Source: Bacilli bacterium (lineage in GTDB: Bacteria > Bacillota_I > Bacilli_A > MAG-NZ). Taken from it: a stretch of 64,000 nt of DNA. Position 1 is the first letter of the stretch. Every line of letters starts with the position of its first letter. This document shows, one piece after another, positions 54,705 through 63,864 of the stretch. Made by a program: the position numbers and the translations under genes. The stretch is taken from contig JAGYLA010000001.1 in assembly GCA_018401215.1 (NCBI GenBank), forward strand, positions 1 through 64,000, given 5' to 3'. The notes below the pieces were generated by a model. That model was not told the DNA's origin and searched no databases. It saw only the letters and a list, made by a program, of their open reading frames with translations.

Positions 54705-55256
54705 ATGAAACCAACAACCAAGCAATTATTTACTACATTTTTTAAAGTTGGCGCTTTTACGATTGGCGGCGGGTATGCGATGATTCCCGTCATCGAAGCC
54801 GAACTGGTCAACAAACAACATTGGTTAACCACCGATGAATTTTATGATGCAGTCAGTGTGGCCCAAGCGATTCCTGGGATTATTGCGGTTCACATGGCGA
54901 TGAATATGGGATACAAACTCGGTGGTGTCAAAGGGGCAGCGTTTAGTATGCTTGGTGTGATTTTACCTTCGTTTCTAATGATTCTTGGGATTGCGAGTTT
55001 GTTCTTGCAACTTGATGACATCAGTCCGCTTGTAACGTCTGCATTTCGGGGAATTCGTGTCAGCGTGGTTGCCTTGATTGTGTATGCTGGATACAGATTA
55101 TTCAATTCGTCTGCCAATCGTTGGAAGGTGCTGATTGGCGTTGCGATATTTTCCTTGGTGTATTTCACTACTGTCAATCCGTTTTTCGTGATTCTTGGTG
55201 TCGTTATTGTTGCGAACTTTTTACCACCAGGAGGACAAACCCATGCGAATCATTAA
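54705..55256 (+). CDS. Short-chain ChrA family transporter, first subunit
   Basis: A one-domain chromate-transporter-family protein of 183 residues with FFKVGAFTIGGGYAMIPVIE and AVSVAQAIPGIIAVHMAMNMGY (the FGGG and PGP-like family signatures). ATG 54705 is preferred because ATG 54696 lies within the -10 element. Short ChrA proteins come in pairs and work as heterodimers with opposite topology. It overlaps the second subunit by 14 bases. Substrate may be chromate or another anion. Confidence 0.85.
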   Translation: MKPTTKQLFTTFFKVGAFTIGGGYAMIPVIEAELVNKQHWLTTDEFYDAVSVAQAIPGIIAVHMAMNMGYKLGGVKGAAFSMLGVILPSFLMILGIASLFLQLDDISPLVTSAFRGIRVSVVALIVYAGYRLFNSSANRWKVLIGVAIFSLVYFTTVNPFFVILGVVIVANFLPPGGQTHANH

Positions 55257-55788
55257 TTTATGGTGGCAGTTTTTCTTGATTGGACTTGTCGCCTTTGGTG
55301 GTGGGACCGCAATCATTCCATTGTTGCAACGAGTGTTTGTTGACGATCAAGGGTGGTTGACCTTGCCGATGTTTGTCGACATTATTGGCTTGTCACAAGT
55401 TACACCAGGACCGATTGCAATCAACGCCGCAACGTTCATTGGATATCAAACAATCTTTTTGGATTCGGCTTCCATTCCACTAGCAGTGGTCGGTTCAACG
55501 GTCGCAACTCTAGGGGTGATTATGATGCCTTCATTGTTGATGGGACTTGTTCTGCGGTTTGAACAACGGGGCAATGTAAAACAACGAATGAATAAGATTC
55601 TGTGGTGGCTTCGTCCAGCTTTGGTTGGCTTGATTAGCGTCAGTGCAGTCACGATTGGTGAGTTGTCAATTGAAACTGGATTGCAAGTCGTTTTGTTTGT
55701 CATTGCATTCGGATTATTGCTTAGTAAAAAAGTTCATCCAATTGCGATTATCGTGCTTGGAGCAATTAGTGGAATATTGTTGTTTTAA
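55243..55788 (+). CDS. Short-chain ChrA family transporter, second subunit
   Basis: The 181-residue partner contains FFLIGLVAFGGGTAIIPLLQ and GLSQVTPGPIAINAATFIGY, complete versions of the two ChrA motifs. GAGGAC, part of AGGAGG, is 8 bases before ATG 55243. Together with the upstream gene it forms the paired CHR system. Confidence 0.88.
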   Translation: MRIINLWWQFFLIGLVAFGGGTAIIPLLQRVFVDDQGWLTLPMFVDIIGLSQVTPGPIAINAATFIGYQTIFLDSASIPLAVVGSTVATLGVIMMPSLLMGLVLRFEQRGNVKQRMNKILWWLRPALVGLISVSAVTIGELSIETGLQVVLFVIAFGLLLSKKVHPIAIIVLGAISGILLF

Positions 55789-55793
55789 ACTGC

Positions 55794-55822
55794 TTGACAA
55801 AGGCTCTTAAGGGTACTAATAT
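55794..55822 (+). promoter_or_regulatory. Strong promoter of rplM-rpsI
   Basis: TTGACA (perfect -35) and TAATAT are separated by 17 bases. The transcript would start near 55829, leaving a leader of about 65 bases. Confidence 0.8.
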
Positions 55823-55828
55823 AACAGT

Positions 55829-55893
55829 ACTGCGTTTTTAATTACCAGCGATATGACACATTGCATTATCGTTACCATAGAAAGTAGAAAACC
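55829..55893 (+). promoter_or_regulatory. Candidate L13 leader RNA
   Basis: The short leader before rplM contains a CGATA/TATCG hairpin (about 55849-55871) with an unpaired A-rich tail. Firmicutes often have an L13-binding leader in this place. The match is by position and a small hairpin only. Confidence 0.4.
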
Positions 55894-56328
55894 ATGAATT
55901 CATTTATGCAAAAAAAAGAAGCTGTTGAAAGACAGTGGCATGTGATAGACGCGTCAGGAACGCCACTTGGTCGTTTGGCATCTGAAGCGGCTTCCTTGAT
56001 CAAAGGAAAACACAAACCAACATTTACGCCCCATGTCGATGGTGGCGATTATGTCATTGTGATCAATGCGGACCAATTTGTTTTTACCGGCAACAAGGAA
56101 AATACAAAATTATATCGCAAGCATTCTGGTTGGATTGGTGGTTTGAAAACAAGAACCGGAAAACAAATGAAAGAATCCCATCCAGAAAAAGTCATTCAAC
56201 TTGCCGTTCATGGCATGTTACCAAAAACCAGACTGGGCGATAATATGCGAGTTCGTTTGTATGTTTACACCGACAGCAATCATCCACATGTTGCCCAAAA
56301 ACCTCAAAGCTATGTTGTGAAAGGATAA
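55894..56328 (+). CDS. rplM: 50S ribosomal protein L13
   Basis: L13 is an early-assembly protein. [21 protein letters not shown] and [13 protein letters not shown] identify it; 144 residues is normal. It pairs with rpsI, as in most bacteria. Confidence 0.97.
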   Translation: MNSFMQKKEAVERQWHVIDASGTPLGRLASEAASLIKGKHKPTFTPHVDGGDYVIVINADQFVFTGNKENTKLYRKHSGWIGGLKTRTGKQMKESHPEKVIQLAVHGMLPKTRLGDNMRVRLYVYTDSNHPHVAQKPQSYVVKG

Positions 56329-56332
56329 TCCA

Positions 56333-56731
56333 ATGGCAAAAGCACAAGTTCAATATTTAGGTACTGGCCGTCGCAAGCAATCCGTTGCTCGGGTACGTTT
56401 GCTCCCAGGAACTGGAAAGTTTTTAATCAATACCCGTCCATTTGAAGATTACATTCCTTCGGCACAAACTCGTCTTGATGTGATGCAACCTCTTGTATTG
56501 ACGAAAACAGAAAAGAATTATGATGTATTAGTCAATGTGTATGGCGGTGGCGTCTCAGGCCAAGCTGGCGCAATTCGTCACGGAATTTCTCGTGCACTCT
56601 TAGAAGTGTCGATCGATTTCAGAGGTAATTTGAAAAAAGCTGGGTTCTTAACTCGTGACCCAAGAGCCAAAGAACGTTACAAATACGGATTGAAAAAAGC
56701 TCGTAAATCCTCACAGTTCTCAAAACGTTAA
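56333..56731 (+). CDS. rpsI: 30S ribosomal protein S9
   Basis: S9 has its C-terminal tail at the P-site. The sequence has [19 protein letters not shown] and ends with [15 protein letters not shown], the conserved tail. Length is 132 residues. Confidence 0.97.
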   Translation: MAKAQVQYLGTGRRKQSVARVRLLPGTGKFLINTRPFEDYIPSAQTRLDVMQPLVLTKTEKNYDVLVNVYGGGVSGQAGAIRHGISRALLEVSIDFRGNLKKAGFLTRDPRAKERYKYGLKKARKSSQFSKR

Positions 56732-56738
56732 TCACGCT

Positions 56739-56763
56739 AAAGACATGGAAGCATGTCTTTTTT
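56739..56763 (+). terminator. Terminator of rplM-rpsI
   Basis: AAAGACATG and CATGTCTTT form a 9-bp stem with a 4-base loop and continue into T residues. Confidence 0.88.
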
Positions 56764-56769
56764 CTATGG

Positions 56770-56775
56770 TAAAAT
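56770..56775 (+). promoter_or_regulatory. Extended -10 before the DUF3137-lemA operon
   Basis: TAAAAT preceded by TGG forms an extended -10. No -35 is apparent because the upstream terminator lies there. Confidence 0.4.
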
Positions 56776-56823
56776 TAACCCGACTCTTTTAGGGTTTATT
56801 GAGAAAAATTAAGGGGTTTTCAT

Positions 56824-57654
56824 ATGTTGCATGAGTCATTCGCAAATGAACGAACCAGATTAGTCAAACGATTTGTCCCTGGCTCGCTTGGGCTATTGTT
56901 GCTTGGGTTTATCTTGTCGTTTTTATGGATTTATTTTGCTGCACTCATGGTAGTTGGTGCAATCGGAATCGCTGTGTTTATGATTCAACTGCAACGAGCG
57001 ACCGCTTCATTCAAAGACACGATACTGGACCGTGTGTTGGAAGAATTTTTTGAAGAGTACTCTCACAACAAAACAGCAGGACTCTCGTTGTTTGATGTAT
57101 TGGAATCAGAGCTGCTTGATAAACCCGACCGCTATTTTGCGAATGATTTTATTCAAGGAGTCCATCAAGGGGTTGGCTTTGCGATGTCGGATGTGACGAT
57201 GCAGCGAGTGACCAGCAATGGTAAAACTACGACCGTGTCTACCTACTTTCGTGGTCCGGTGATGATTTTCGATTTTCATAAGGAAACGAAAGGGAAGTTG
57301 ATTGTGCAACAAACTCGCCGCGGGAAGTTGTTTACACAATACAAATCGGTTGCATTAGAGAGTGTTGATTTTAATAAGCGATTTCGCACGTATGCGACCA
57401 ATGATAAGTTGGCGTTCTTTATTTTAACGCCGCATTTTATGGAACGGATGCAACGCTTGGAAGATGAAATTCCTGGCAATTTTTATTTTTCATTCATTAA
57501 TGGGAAGATGTATGTCGCACTTCATAACAATCAAGACCTCTTTGAAGTCAATATGTTTGGTACAATTAGTGAGAAGATTTATGACCGGTTCTATCATGAA
57601 ATAAAAATTATAGTGGATTTGATCGAAGAACTTCGACTCAATCCCAACTTATAG
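56824..57654 (+). CDS. DUF3137 family membrane protein
   Basis: A 276-residue protein with two helices near the N-terminus (about 22-58) and a large cytoplasmic part that includes TTVSTYFRGPVMIFDF and HFMERMQRLEDEIPGNFYFS, both usual in DUF3137. Such genes are regularly paired with lemA, as here. Function unknown. AAGGGG precedes the start. Confidence 0.85.
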   Translation: MLHESFANERTRLVKRFVPGSLGLLLLGFILSFLWIYFAALMVVGAIGIAVFMIQLQRATASFKDTILDRVLEEFFEEYSHNKTAGLSLFDVLESELLDKPDRYFANDFIQGVHQGVGFAMSDVTMQRVTSNGKTTTVSTYFRGPVMIFDFHKETKGKLIVQQTRRGKLFTQYKSVALESVDFNKRFRTYATNDKLAFFILTPHFMERMQRLEDEIPGNFYFSFINGKMYVALHNNQDLFEVNMFGTISEKIYDRFYHEIKIIVDLIEELRLNPNL

Positions 57655-57663
57655 GAGGAATGC

Positions 57664-58206
57664 ATGGAATTTCTTTATCTTGGATTAGGTATTGTTGTCG
57701 TTGTTGGGTTGTGGTTTGTCTCTACCATGAACCGTTTTCGTGTGTTGCAAGTGAAAATCAATGAAGCACTTAGTGGTATTGATGTGGCGTTGACCAAACG
57801 TTTTGATGTATTAACGAAAATGTGGGACTTGGTGAAAAAGTATATGGAGTTTGAACAATCCACATTAGAAAAAGTGGTCAAACTTCGCCAAACTGCCAAA
57901 GCCACTGTTAGTGATCAACAAGAATTAAATAATGGGTTAAATGAAATGGCATCGCAGTTGAACGTGGTGTTGGAACAATACCCCGAACTGCGAGCAACCG
58001 AAAACATGCAAGAATTGCAGCGCAGTGTTCGAGATGTCGAAGAACATTTGCAAGCGGCTCGTCGACTGTTCAACTCCAACGTGTCCATCTACAATCAATC
58101 GATTGTTGTATTTCCCAATTCACTTGTCGCCTCAGCGATTCAAGCAACCAAATCAGAATTCTTTGAAGCCGATTCTGACAAACGAACTGACGTCACATTT
58201 AACTAA
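57664..58206 (+). CDS. lemA: LemA family protein
   Basis: The 180-residue protein has an N-terminal helix and a coiled-coil helical bundle. Typical stretches are NEALSGIDVALTKRFDVLTK and ELQRSVRDVEEHLQAARRLF and VVFPNSLVA. It follows the DUF3137 gene by 9 bases with an AGGAGG site. Function in the envelope is unclear. Confidence 0.92.
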   Translation: MEFLYLGLGIVVVVGLWFVSTMNRFRVLQVKINEALSGIDVALTKRFDVLTKMWDLVKKYMEFEQSTLEKVVKLRQTAKATVSDQQELNNGLNEMASQLNVVLEQYPELRATENMQELQRSVRDVEEHLQAARRLFNSNVSIYNQSIVVFPNSLVASAIQATKSEFFEADSDKRTDVTFN

Positions 58207-58233
58207 TCCCTCGCAAGAGGGATGTTCTTTTTA
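58206..58233 (+). terminator. Terminator of lemA
   Basis: ATCCCTC and GAGGGAT enclose GCAA, a stable tetraloop; a T-rich tail follows (with GTTC interrupting). Confidence 0.82.
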
Positions 58234-58250
58234 TAGGGTAGAGTCTAAGG

Positions 58251-58256
58251 TATAAT
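58251..58256 (+). promoter_or_regulatory. -10 element of gltX
   Basis: A consensus TATAAT lies 24 bases before the gltX ATG. The -35 (TTTTTA at 17 bases) falls in the T-tail of the lemA terminator and is weak. Confidence 0.5.
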
Positions 58257-58279
58257 GGAGACAGAAAGTGAGTCCATTC

Positions 58280-59680
58280 ATGGTAAAAACTAGGTTTGCT
58301 CCAAGCCCTACTGGCTTTATTCACGTTGGTAATTTACGAACGGCAATTTTTACTTACTTGATTGCCAAACAACAAGGCGGTCATTTTGCCTTGCGAATCG
58401 AGGACACCGACCAAGGTCGCTTGGTGGATGGGGCACTAGATGCGATTAAAAATACGCTCACGGCTTGTGGCTTATTGTGGAACGAAGGGCCTGATGTCGG
58501 AGGACCTGATGGACCATACATTCAGTCGCAACGATTACCAATTTATCAGCAACACGCTCATCAACTTGTGGAAAGCAAGCGAGCGTATCGTTGTTACTGC
58601 GATGAAGCGCGGTTGGATTCACTGCGTGAGCTTGCTCAAGCAAACAAAGAAACCTTTATTTACGATCAGCACTGTTTAACGTTGTCTGATGAAACGCGGG
58701 CAAAGTATGAGCGTGAACAGACTCCATATGTGATTCGCCAATTAACACCAAGTACAGGGTCGACCTCATTTACCTGTGAGGTTTATGGTCCGATTACCAT
58801 TGAAAATGATCAAATTGAAGACCAGATATTACTCAAGTCTGATGGCTATCCAACGTACAACTTTGCCAACGTTGTGGACGATCATTTGATGCATATTTCA
58901 CATGTTGTACGGGGCAATGAATACTTGACTTCAACCCCTAAGTACACGTTGTTGTATCAAGCGTTTGGCTGGGAAGAACCACGCTACATTCATTTGCCGC
59001 TCGTTGTCAAAGCTGATGGAAAGAAACTATCAAAACGAGATGGTGACGCGTACTTCAGTGATTTTTTCAACAAAGGGTATTTGCCAGCAGCGATGGTCAA
59101 TTATTTGTCATTGCTTGGCTGGGCTCCTCCCACCAATCAAGAGATTTATAGCTTACCGCAATTAGTAGATGCGTTTGATGTCTCTCGCATCAATACAAGT
59201 CCTGCGGTGTTTGATGTTGCTAAACTCAATTGGGTCAATGCTCAATGGATCAAAGCATTGCCAGAAGCCGAGTACCTTGAGCTCGTCCTTCCTTTTATTC
59301 ATGCAGATGTTCAGATCCACACCAAACGTCAACTTGCGAGTTTGTTTCAAGAACGACTCGATTACTTGGCTCAAATTTCTGACCACATTGAACAGTTTTA
59401 TCATCCGACGCCTGATGCAGAGACACTAGAGTATATGAATGCTTCGGACCATTCTGTGGTACTACATGCGTTTGCTAGAGCATTAGAACCATTAGAGGAC
59501 TTCTCACCAGCAGCAATCAAACAATTGATCACTGATGTAGGTGTTGCGTGTAGCATCAAAGGCAAAGATTTGTTTATGCCAATTCGAATTCAAACAACTG
59601 GGGTGATGCATGGCCCTGATTTGCCTCGATCATTAGCAATTTTAGGGAAGACTGAAGTGTTGCGTCGCTTGAACGGATGA
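58280..59680 (+). CDS. gltX: Glutamate--tRNA ligase
   Basis: A class I synthetase of 466 residues. MVKTRFAPSPTGFIHVGNLR contains the HIGH-type motif, and KLSKRDGD is the KMSKS-type loop. It may also charge tRNA-Gln indirectly with an amidotransferase encoded elsewhere. ATG 58280 is chosen to match the family N-terminus instead of GTG 58268. It overlaps the following lipoprotein by 4 bases. Confidence 0.96.
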   Translation: MVKTRFAPSPTGFIHVGNLRTAIFTYLIAKQQGGHFALRIEDTDQGRLVDGALDAIKNTLTACGLLWNEGPDVGGPDGPYIQSQRLPIYQQHAHQLVESKRAYRCYCDEARLDSLRELAQANKETFIYDQHCLTLSDETRAKYEREQTPYVIRQLTPSTGSTSFTCEVYGPITIENDQIEDQILLKSDGYPTYNFANVVDDHLMHISHVVRGNEYLTSTPKYTLLYQAFGWEEPRYIHLPLVVKADGKKLSKRDGDAYFSDFFNKGYLPAAMVNYLSLLGWAPPTNQEIYSLPQLVDAFDVSRINTSPAVFDVAKLNWVNAQWIKALPEAEYLELVLPFIHADVQIHTKRQLASLFQERLDYLAQISDHIEQFYHPTPDAETLEYMNASDHSVVLHAFARALEPLEDFSPAAIKQLITDVGVACSIKGKDLFMPIRIQTTGVMHGPDLPRSLAILGKTEVLRRLNG

Positions 59681-60831
59681 AAAAAGGACTCGTACTTGTC
59701 GCCATCTTGTTGTTGAGTGCGTGTGATAATCCACCGTTAGACATCCGTCAAGAACTATTAACAACATTAAGGGCGCAGCGCAGTTTTACTGTTGAAGAAT
59801 CCTTTGAATGGAATCGCTTTGCGACATTAAATGATGCGCCATGGAACCTTTTAGTTGAACTCAATACCACGATTGATTTTGAAAACAATCGCTATTTTGT
59901 CGATCACCAAATCGATGAAGAGACAAATATAAACCGTGTCGTTGAGCGCACGTTATTTGATGCTGCAAGTTATAAAAACATTTATTCACGCAATGCAGCG
60001 ATTCGCGTGGATCGACAATGGTACAACTTGGAATTGCCCCTGATCAATGCGATTGGATTAGGAAGTATTGACCCGGTGTATGTTGTTAGTGAATTGCTGT
60101 TGAACAACTCAGAATTGTATTACAAATCCGATGCGGGAGTAACGGGTGATATTAGTAGCTTTCGAATCGCAGTGGTGACGATTCCAAACGACGTCTTTGA
60201 GGACATCCTCGAACACACAGTTGCTCCGTATGTTGATTTTCCTTACACGTACACAGTGACAGCAGAGCTGCGGTTTAATGATGCGTATGAAATTACATCC
60301 ATTGCCTTTGACTTGAACCATTTGCTTCGTCAATACGAAGATTATTTTAGCGTCCAACAAGGTGCGATGTTTAACTCATTATCAGGAAGCTATTCCTTGG
60401 AGTATCGTAATTATAATGCTGTTAACGTGTCAGAATTACCAATTGGGATAACGTTCCAACCATCAACAATCGAACTTGCTGACGTTGCCTTGGCCGTCGA
60501 ACAGTCCACGATTCTTCAACCACTGTTTACGACCGTGGTTGATCAAGAAACGGGGGAGTCATCGCTGCAAACGACGCTTGTATTTGAACAAGCGGGTCGG
60601 ATTGCCCTGATTGAAGTGATTGGCATTTCAAAGGGACAAATCGTTTTCAATACTCAGCAGCAGATTGTCAGGATGCGTGCAGACCGACCGTTGCAACTTG
60701 AACAGATGAATACAAGTACACCGCTCGATGAATTGTACATAACGATTCGTTATCTTGAGCAGCAACGTTCGAATGTCGTTTTCGAAACATTGAATGCCAC
60801 TGCACTGTTACAAGCTTATTTTGGCGATTAA
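59677..60831 (+). CDS. Lipoprotein of unknown function
   Basis: The 384-residue product has a lipobox LLSAC (Cys16). The mature part is rich in beta strands with long aromatic-rich segments (DRQWYNLELPLINAIGLG), and pattern of a LolA/LppX-like fold is conceivable but not certain. It is translationally coupled to gltX (ATGA). No known motif recognised. Confidence 0.7.
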   Translation: MKKGLVLVAILLLSACDNPPLDIRQELLTTLRAQRSFTVEESFEWNRFATLNDAPWNLLVELNTTIDFENNRYFVDHQIDEETNINRVVERTLFDAASYKNIYSRNAAIRVDRQWYNLELPLINAIGLGSIDPVYVVSELLLNNSELYYKSDAGVTGDISSFRIAVVTIPNDVFEDILEHTVAPYVDFPYTYTVTAELRFNDAYEITSIAFDLNHLLRQYEDYFSVQQGAMFNSLSGSYSLEYRNYNAVNVSELPIGITFQPSTIELADVALAVEQSTILQPLFTTVVDQETGESSLQTTLVFEQAGRIALIEVIGISKGQIVFNTQQQIVRMRADRPLQLEQMNTSTPLDELYITIRYLEQQRSNVVFETLNATALLQAYFGD

Positions 60832-60871
60832 TTTTTCCAATCGATTTCGTTCAATAACGTGACCGGATTGA

Positions 60872-60877
60872 TATAAT
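60872..60877 (+). promoter_or_regulatory. Extended -10 promoter of cysS
   Basis: TATAAT is preceded by TGA, an extended -10 (TGN); TTCAAT is 16 bases upstream. Start of transcription near 60884 is only about three bases before the cysS ATG, implying a leaderless or nearly leaderless message. Confidence 0.5.
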
Positions 60878-60886
60878 GAGAGAACA

Positions 60887-62212
60887 ATGAAACTATATAA
60901 CACACTAACAAATCAATTTGAGGAACTGCAGCCGATTGTACCTGGACGCATTAGCATGTACGTCTGTGGACCAACGGTGTATTCTCATATTCATATTGGC
61001 AACGCAAGACCGTTGATTGTTTTTGATGTCGTGCGTCGATACTTGATGCATCAAGGGTACGACGTTCGCTATGTCATGAACATTACTGACGTCAATGACA
61101 AAATCACTGAACAAGCAAGCAAAGAACAAACGAGCGAAGCACTGATTGCCCAAACGTATACGCAAAGTTTCTTTGATGATTTTACGAAGCTACAAAACTT
61201 ACCACCTTCCTCCTTCATTAAAGTAAGTGATTCGATCGAATCCATCATTCAGTACATCCAACGATTGATTGATGAGGGGTTTGCCTATCAAGTCGACAAC
61301 GATGTGTTCTTTCGCGTTGAAAAGATTGAAGAATACGGTCGTTTGAGTGGTCAAGTCAAAGCCGATTTGATCAGTGGGTCTCGAGTCGATATCGATCCGC
61401 GAAAAGAATCGCCGCTTGATTTTGTGATTTGGAAATCTAACGCGAATGCAGATTCGTTTGTATCCCCGTTTGGTCAAGGCCGACCAGGATGGCACACTGA
61501 ATGTAGTTGTATGATTGAAGATACCTTTTCATCACTCATTGATATTCATGGGGGAGGGTCTGATTTGCGGTTTCCTCATCATGAAAACGAAATGGCTCAA
61601 TCTTTAGCATTGAATAATCATACGTTAGCCAACGTGTGGATGCACAATGCCCGCATTGAGATGGGTGATGAAAAGATGAGCAAGTCCCTTGGAAACATTA
61701 TTGTTGTCAAGGACTTACTTCATGATTACGACCCCAATGCATTGCGATTGTATGTCTTATCCGTCCATTACCGTACGCCATTTTCGTTTCGCTTTGAACA
61801 AGTAGAATTTTATAAAACAGAATGGGAACGCATGCAACGCACGATGGTTCAATTGCATGTTGAACTTGATGTTCAACAAGCGTTCAACCAAAAAGTTGAT
61901 GAGACGTGGATTGATCGTTTGCACGGTGCGATGGACCAAGACTTTAACACTGCGAATGTATTGAGTGATTTGTACGCCATTATGAAATCGATCAATGCTG
62001 CGGTTCGTGCCAACGAGTCGCTTGTGATGGCGACGTTGTACAACACCGTCCTTGAGTACAGTTCCGTGCTTGGCCTACGCTTTGAGTTACCTCGCTTGAG
62101 TGCAAAAGACCGAATGCTCTATAGTGACTGGGTGGACGCCAGAGAAAGCAAAGATTATGATCGCGCTGATACCTTACGTAGTGCGTTAATGGAACGCGGG
62201 ATCTTAATGTGA
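60887..62212 (+). CDS. cysS: Cysteine--tRNA ligase
   Basis: A class I synthetase of 441 residues. CGPTVYSHIHIGNARP holds the first zinc cysteine and HIGH motif; further zinc ligands are in GWHTECS and FPHHENEMAQS; KMSKSLGN is the KMSKS loop. It overlaps mrnC by 4 bases. cysS-mrnC-rlmB is a firmicute-conserved order. Confidence 0.97.
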   Translation: MKLYNTLTNQFEELQPIVPGRISMYVCGPTVYSHIHIGNARPLIVFDVVRRYLMHQGYDVRYVMNITDVNDKITEQASKEQTSEALIAQTYTQSFFDDFTKLQNLPPSSFIKVSDSIESIIQYIQRLIDEGFAYQVDNDVFFRVEKIEEYGRLSGQVKADLISGSRVDIDPRKESPLDFVIWKSNANADSFVSPFGQGRPGWHTECSCMIEDTFSSLIDIHGGGSDLRFPHHENEMAQSLALNNHTLANVWMHNARIEMGDEKMSKSLGNIIVVKDLLHDYDPNALRLYVLSVHYRTPFSFRFEQVEFYKTEWERMQRTMVQLHVELDVQQAFNQKVDETWIDRLHGAMDQDFNTANVLSDLYAIMKSINAAVRANESLVMATLYNTVLEYSSVLGLRFELPRLSAKDRMLYSDWVDARESKDYDRADTLRSALMERGILM

Positions 62213-62589
62213 ATGCGTTACAACTTGCGTACTTAGGGGATAGCGTATTGGAAGTGTATGTACGCAAGCATTTGTTACAGCAACAAATAGGTTCGATTGA
62301 GCAACTGCATAAGCGAACGGTTCATTTTACCAATGCAAAATCACAAGCAAAATTTTTGGAAGAGTTGATGTTAGAGTTGGATGACGATGAAATTGCTACG
62401 GTAAAAAAAGGCCGCAACTCTCAAGCCAGCCAAGGCAAAAAGTCAGCAACGATGATTGAATATAAATACGCAACAGGACTCGAGACATTACTCGGTCAAT
62501 TGTATTTGGATGACATTACTCGTCTAGAGACGGTGGTGCAACGCTACATAGAGATAGGAAGCAATCATGGCCATACGATTAAGCGGTAA
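62209..62589 (+). CDS. mrnC: Mini-ribonuclease III
   Basis: MrnC matures 23S rRNA ends. This 126-residue protein has the RNase III catalytic fold without an RNA-binding domain. LAYLGDSVLEVYVRKHL contains the catalytic Asp and Glu. The start is GTG at 62209. It overlaps rlmB by 23 bases. Confidence 0.93.
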   Translation: MNALQLAYLGDSVLEVYVRKHLLQQQIGSIEQLHKRTVHFTNAKSQAKFLEELMLELDDDEIATVKKGRNSQASQGKKSATMIEYKYATGLETLLGQLYLDDITRLETVVQRYIEIGSNHGHTIKR

Positions 62590-63280
62590 GTTTGCGGTAA
62601 CAACCGCAGCTGAACACGAACGAAAATTCCATGAACTGTATATTTTGTATCAAAACCTCGGCAGTTTGGAATTTGTGATGAAGTATTGTGAAGCCAATCA
62701 TGTCTCGATTAAAATCATGAAGCGTCCAGAAATGGATGCGATGTTTGGTCAAAAGCATGGTGGGGTTGTTGCGATGGTCGAGGAGTATGAATACGTCGAC
62801 TTGTATGACATCTTAAAGCAAACGGACTCGCCGTTCATTGTTATCTTGGATGGCTTGGAAGACCCACATAATTTAGGGGCAGTGTTACGAACAGCAGAAG
62901 CAACAGGCGTTGATTGTGTGGTGATTCCCAAACACCACTCGGTCGGATTGAACGATACGGTTGCCAAAGTTGCTGTTGGGGCCATGGACTTGGTTCCTGT
63001 TGCACAAGTCACTAACATTACCAAAACAATTCAAGAGTTGAAAAAACTTGGATTATGGATTGTTGGATTAGAAGCAGATTCACCCCTGACGTATACCGAC
63101 GTCGATGGCAACATGCGAATTGCCATTGTGATTGGTAGCGAAGGCAAAGGAATGAGTCGACTCGTGAAAGAACAATGTGACTTCTTAGCGAGCATTCCGA
63201 TGAAAGGAACCATCAATTCGTTAAATGCAAGCGTGTCTGCTGCGTTGATGATGTATCACGTCTTTCTCCAACGTCAATAG
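62567..63280 (+). CDS. rlmB: 23S rRNA (guanosine-2'-O-) methyltransferase RlmB / TrmH family
   Basis: A SPOUT methyltransferase of 237 residues. Motif 1 is LDGLEDPHNLGAVLRTAEA, motif 2 IGSEGKGMSRLV and motif 3 SLNASVSAALMMYHV, all in the SAM-binding knot. An N-terminal substrate-binding domain precedes. Position after mrnC is standard. The precise target nucleotide is inferred from the family. Confidence 0.93.
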   Translation: MAIRLSGKFAVTTAAEHERKFHELYILYQNLGSLEFVMKYCEANHVSIKIMKRPEMDAMFGQKHGGVVAMVEEYEYVDLYDILKQTDSPFIVILDGLEDPHNLGAVLRTAEATGVDCVVIPKHHSVGLNDTVAKVAVGAMDLVPVAQVTNITKTIQELKKLGLWIVGLEADSPLTYTDVDGNMRIAIVIGSEGKGMSRLVKEQCDFLASIPMKGTINSLNASVSAALMMYHVFLQRQ

Positions 63281-63288
63281 GAGAAGCA

Positions 63289-63825
63289 ATGAACGATTAT
63301 GAATTGTTGTATTTGATTAGCGAGCGCAACGAAGATGCGCTTGCCTTAATGATTGAAAAGTATCAACCACTGATTGCCTCAAAGTGTTATCACTTTAAGA
63401 TTCGTCCCAGTGAACGAGACGATTTTATTCAAGAAGGCAATTTGATGTTACTGCATGCGATGAGGATATTTGACCCAACGTACCGTAAGACCTTTACTCG
63501 ATTTTTTGAGTTGATTTTAACCCGCAAATTCATGAATTTAATGACACCTTCCAGCAAGCAACCGATTTACTTTAGTGAAGAATTGTTTGAAACGATGCGG
63601 GTGGAAGAGTCAGTGACCTGGCGGTTAAATGAAGACCACTTAAGGATCGCCAAAGAGACACTGACAGCGTTTGAGTACGACATCTTTGTGGATCATTATC
63701 AACACGCTCACTCGATTTCACAGATTGCCGATGCCCGGTTGGTCTCAGCAAAGAAAGTGTACAACACGCTGTATCAGATTAAAACCAAGCTGAAACTCAG
63801 ACCTGATTTTCTTGACAAGATATGA
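63289..63825 (+). CDS. RNA polymerase sigma factor, SigH-like
   Basis: A 178-residue sigma-70 family protein. Region 2 is seen in ALMIEKYQPLIASKCYHF and DDFIQEGNLMLLHAMRIFDP; region 4 helix-turn-helix in HSISQIADARLVSAKKVYN. The place between rlmB and rpmG is where sigH lies in firmicutes. The sequence is divergent and the target regulon is unknown. GGAGAAG precedes the start. Confidence 0.85.
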   Translation: MNDYELLYLISERNEDALALMIEKYQPLIASKCYHFKIRPSERDDFIQEGNLMLLHAMRIFDPTYRKTFTRFFELILTRKFMNLMTPSSKQPIYFSEELFETMRVEESVTWRLNEDHLRIAKETLTAFEYDIFVDHYQHAHSISQIADARLVSAKKVYNTLYQIKTKLKLRPDFLDKI

Positions 63826-63840
63826 TTTAGTTGCTATATT
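63812..63840 (+). promoter_or_regulatory. Promoter of rpmG
   Basis: TTGACA and TATATT are separated by 17 bases, with TGC directly before the -10 (extended). It overlaps the end of the sigma factor gene. Transcription would start near 63847. Confidence 0.75.
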
Positions 63841-63864
63841 TTACAAGCGATTGAGGGTATAGTA

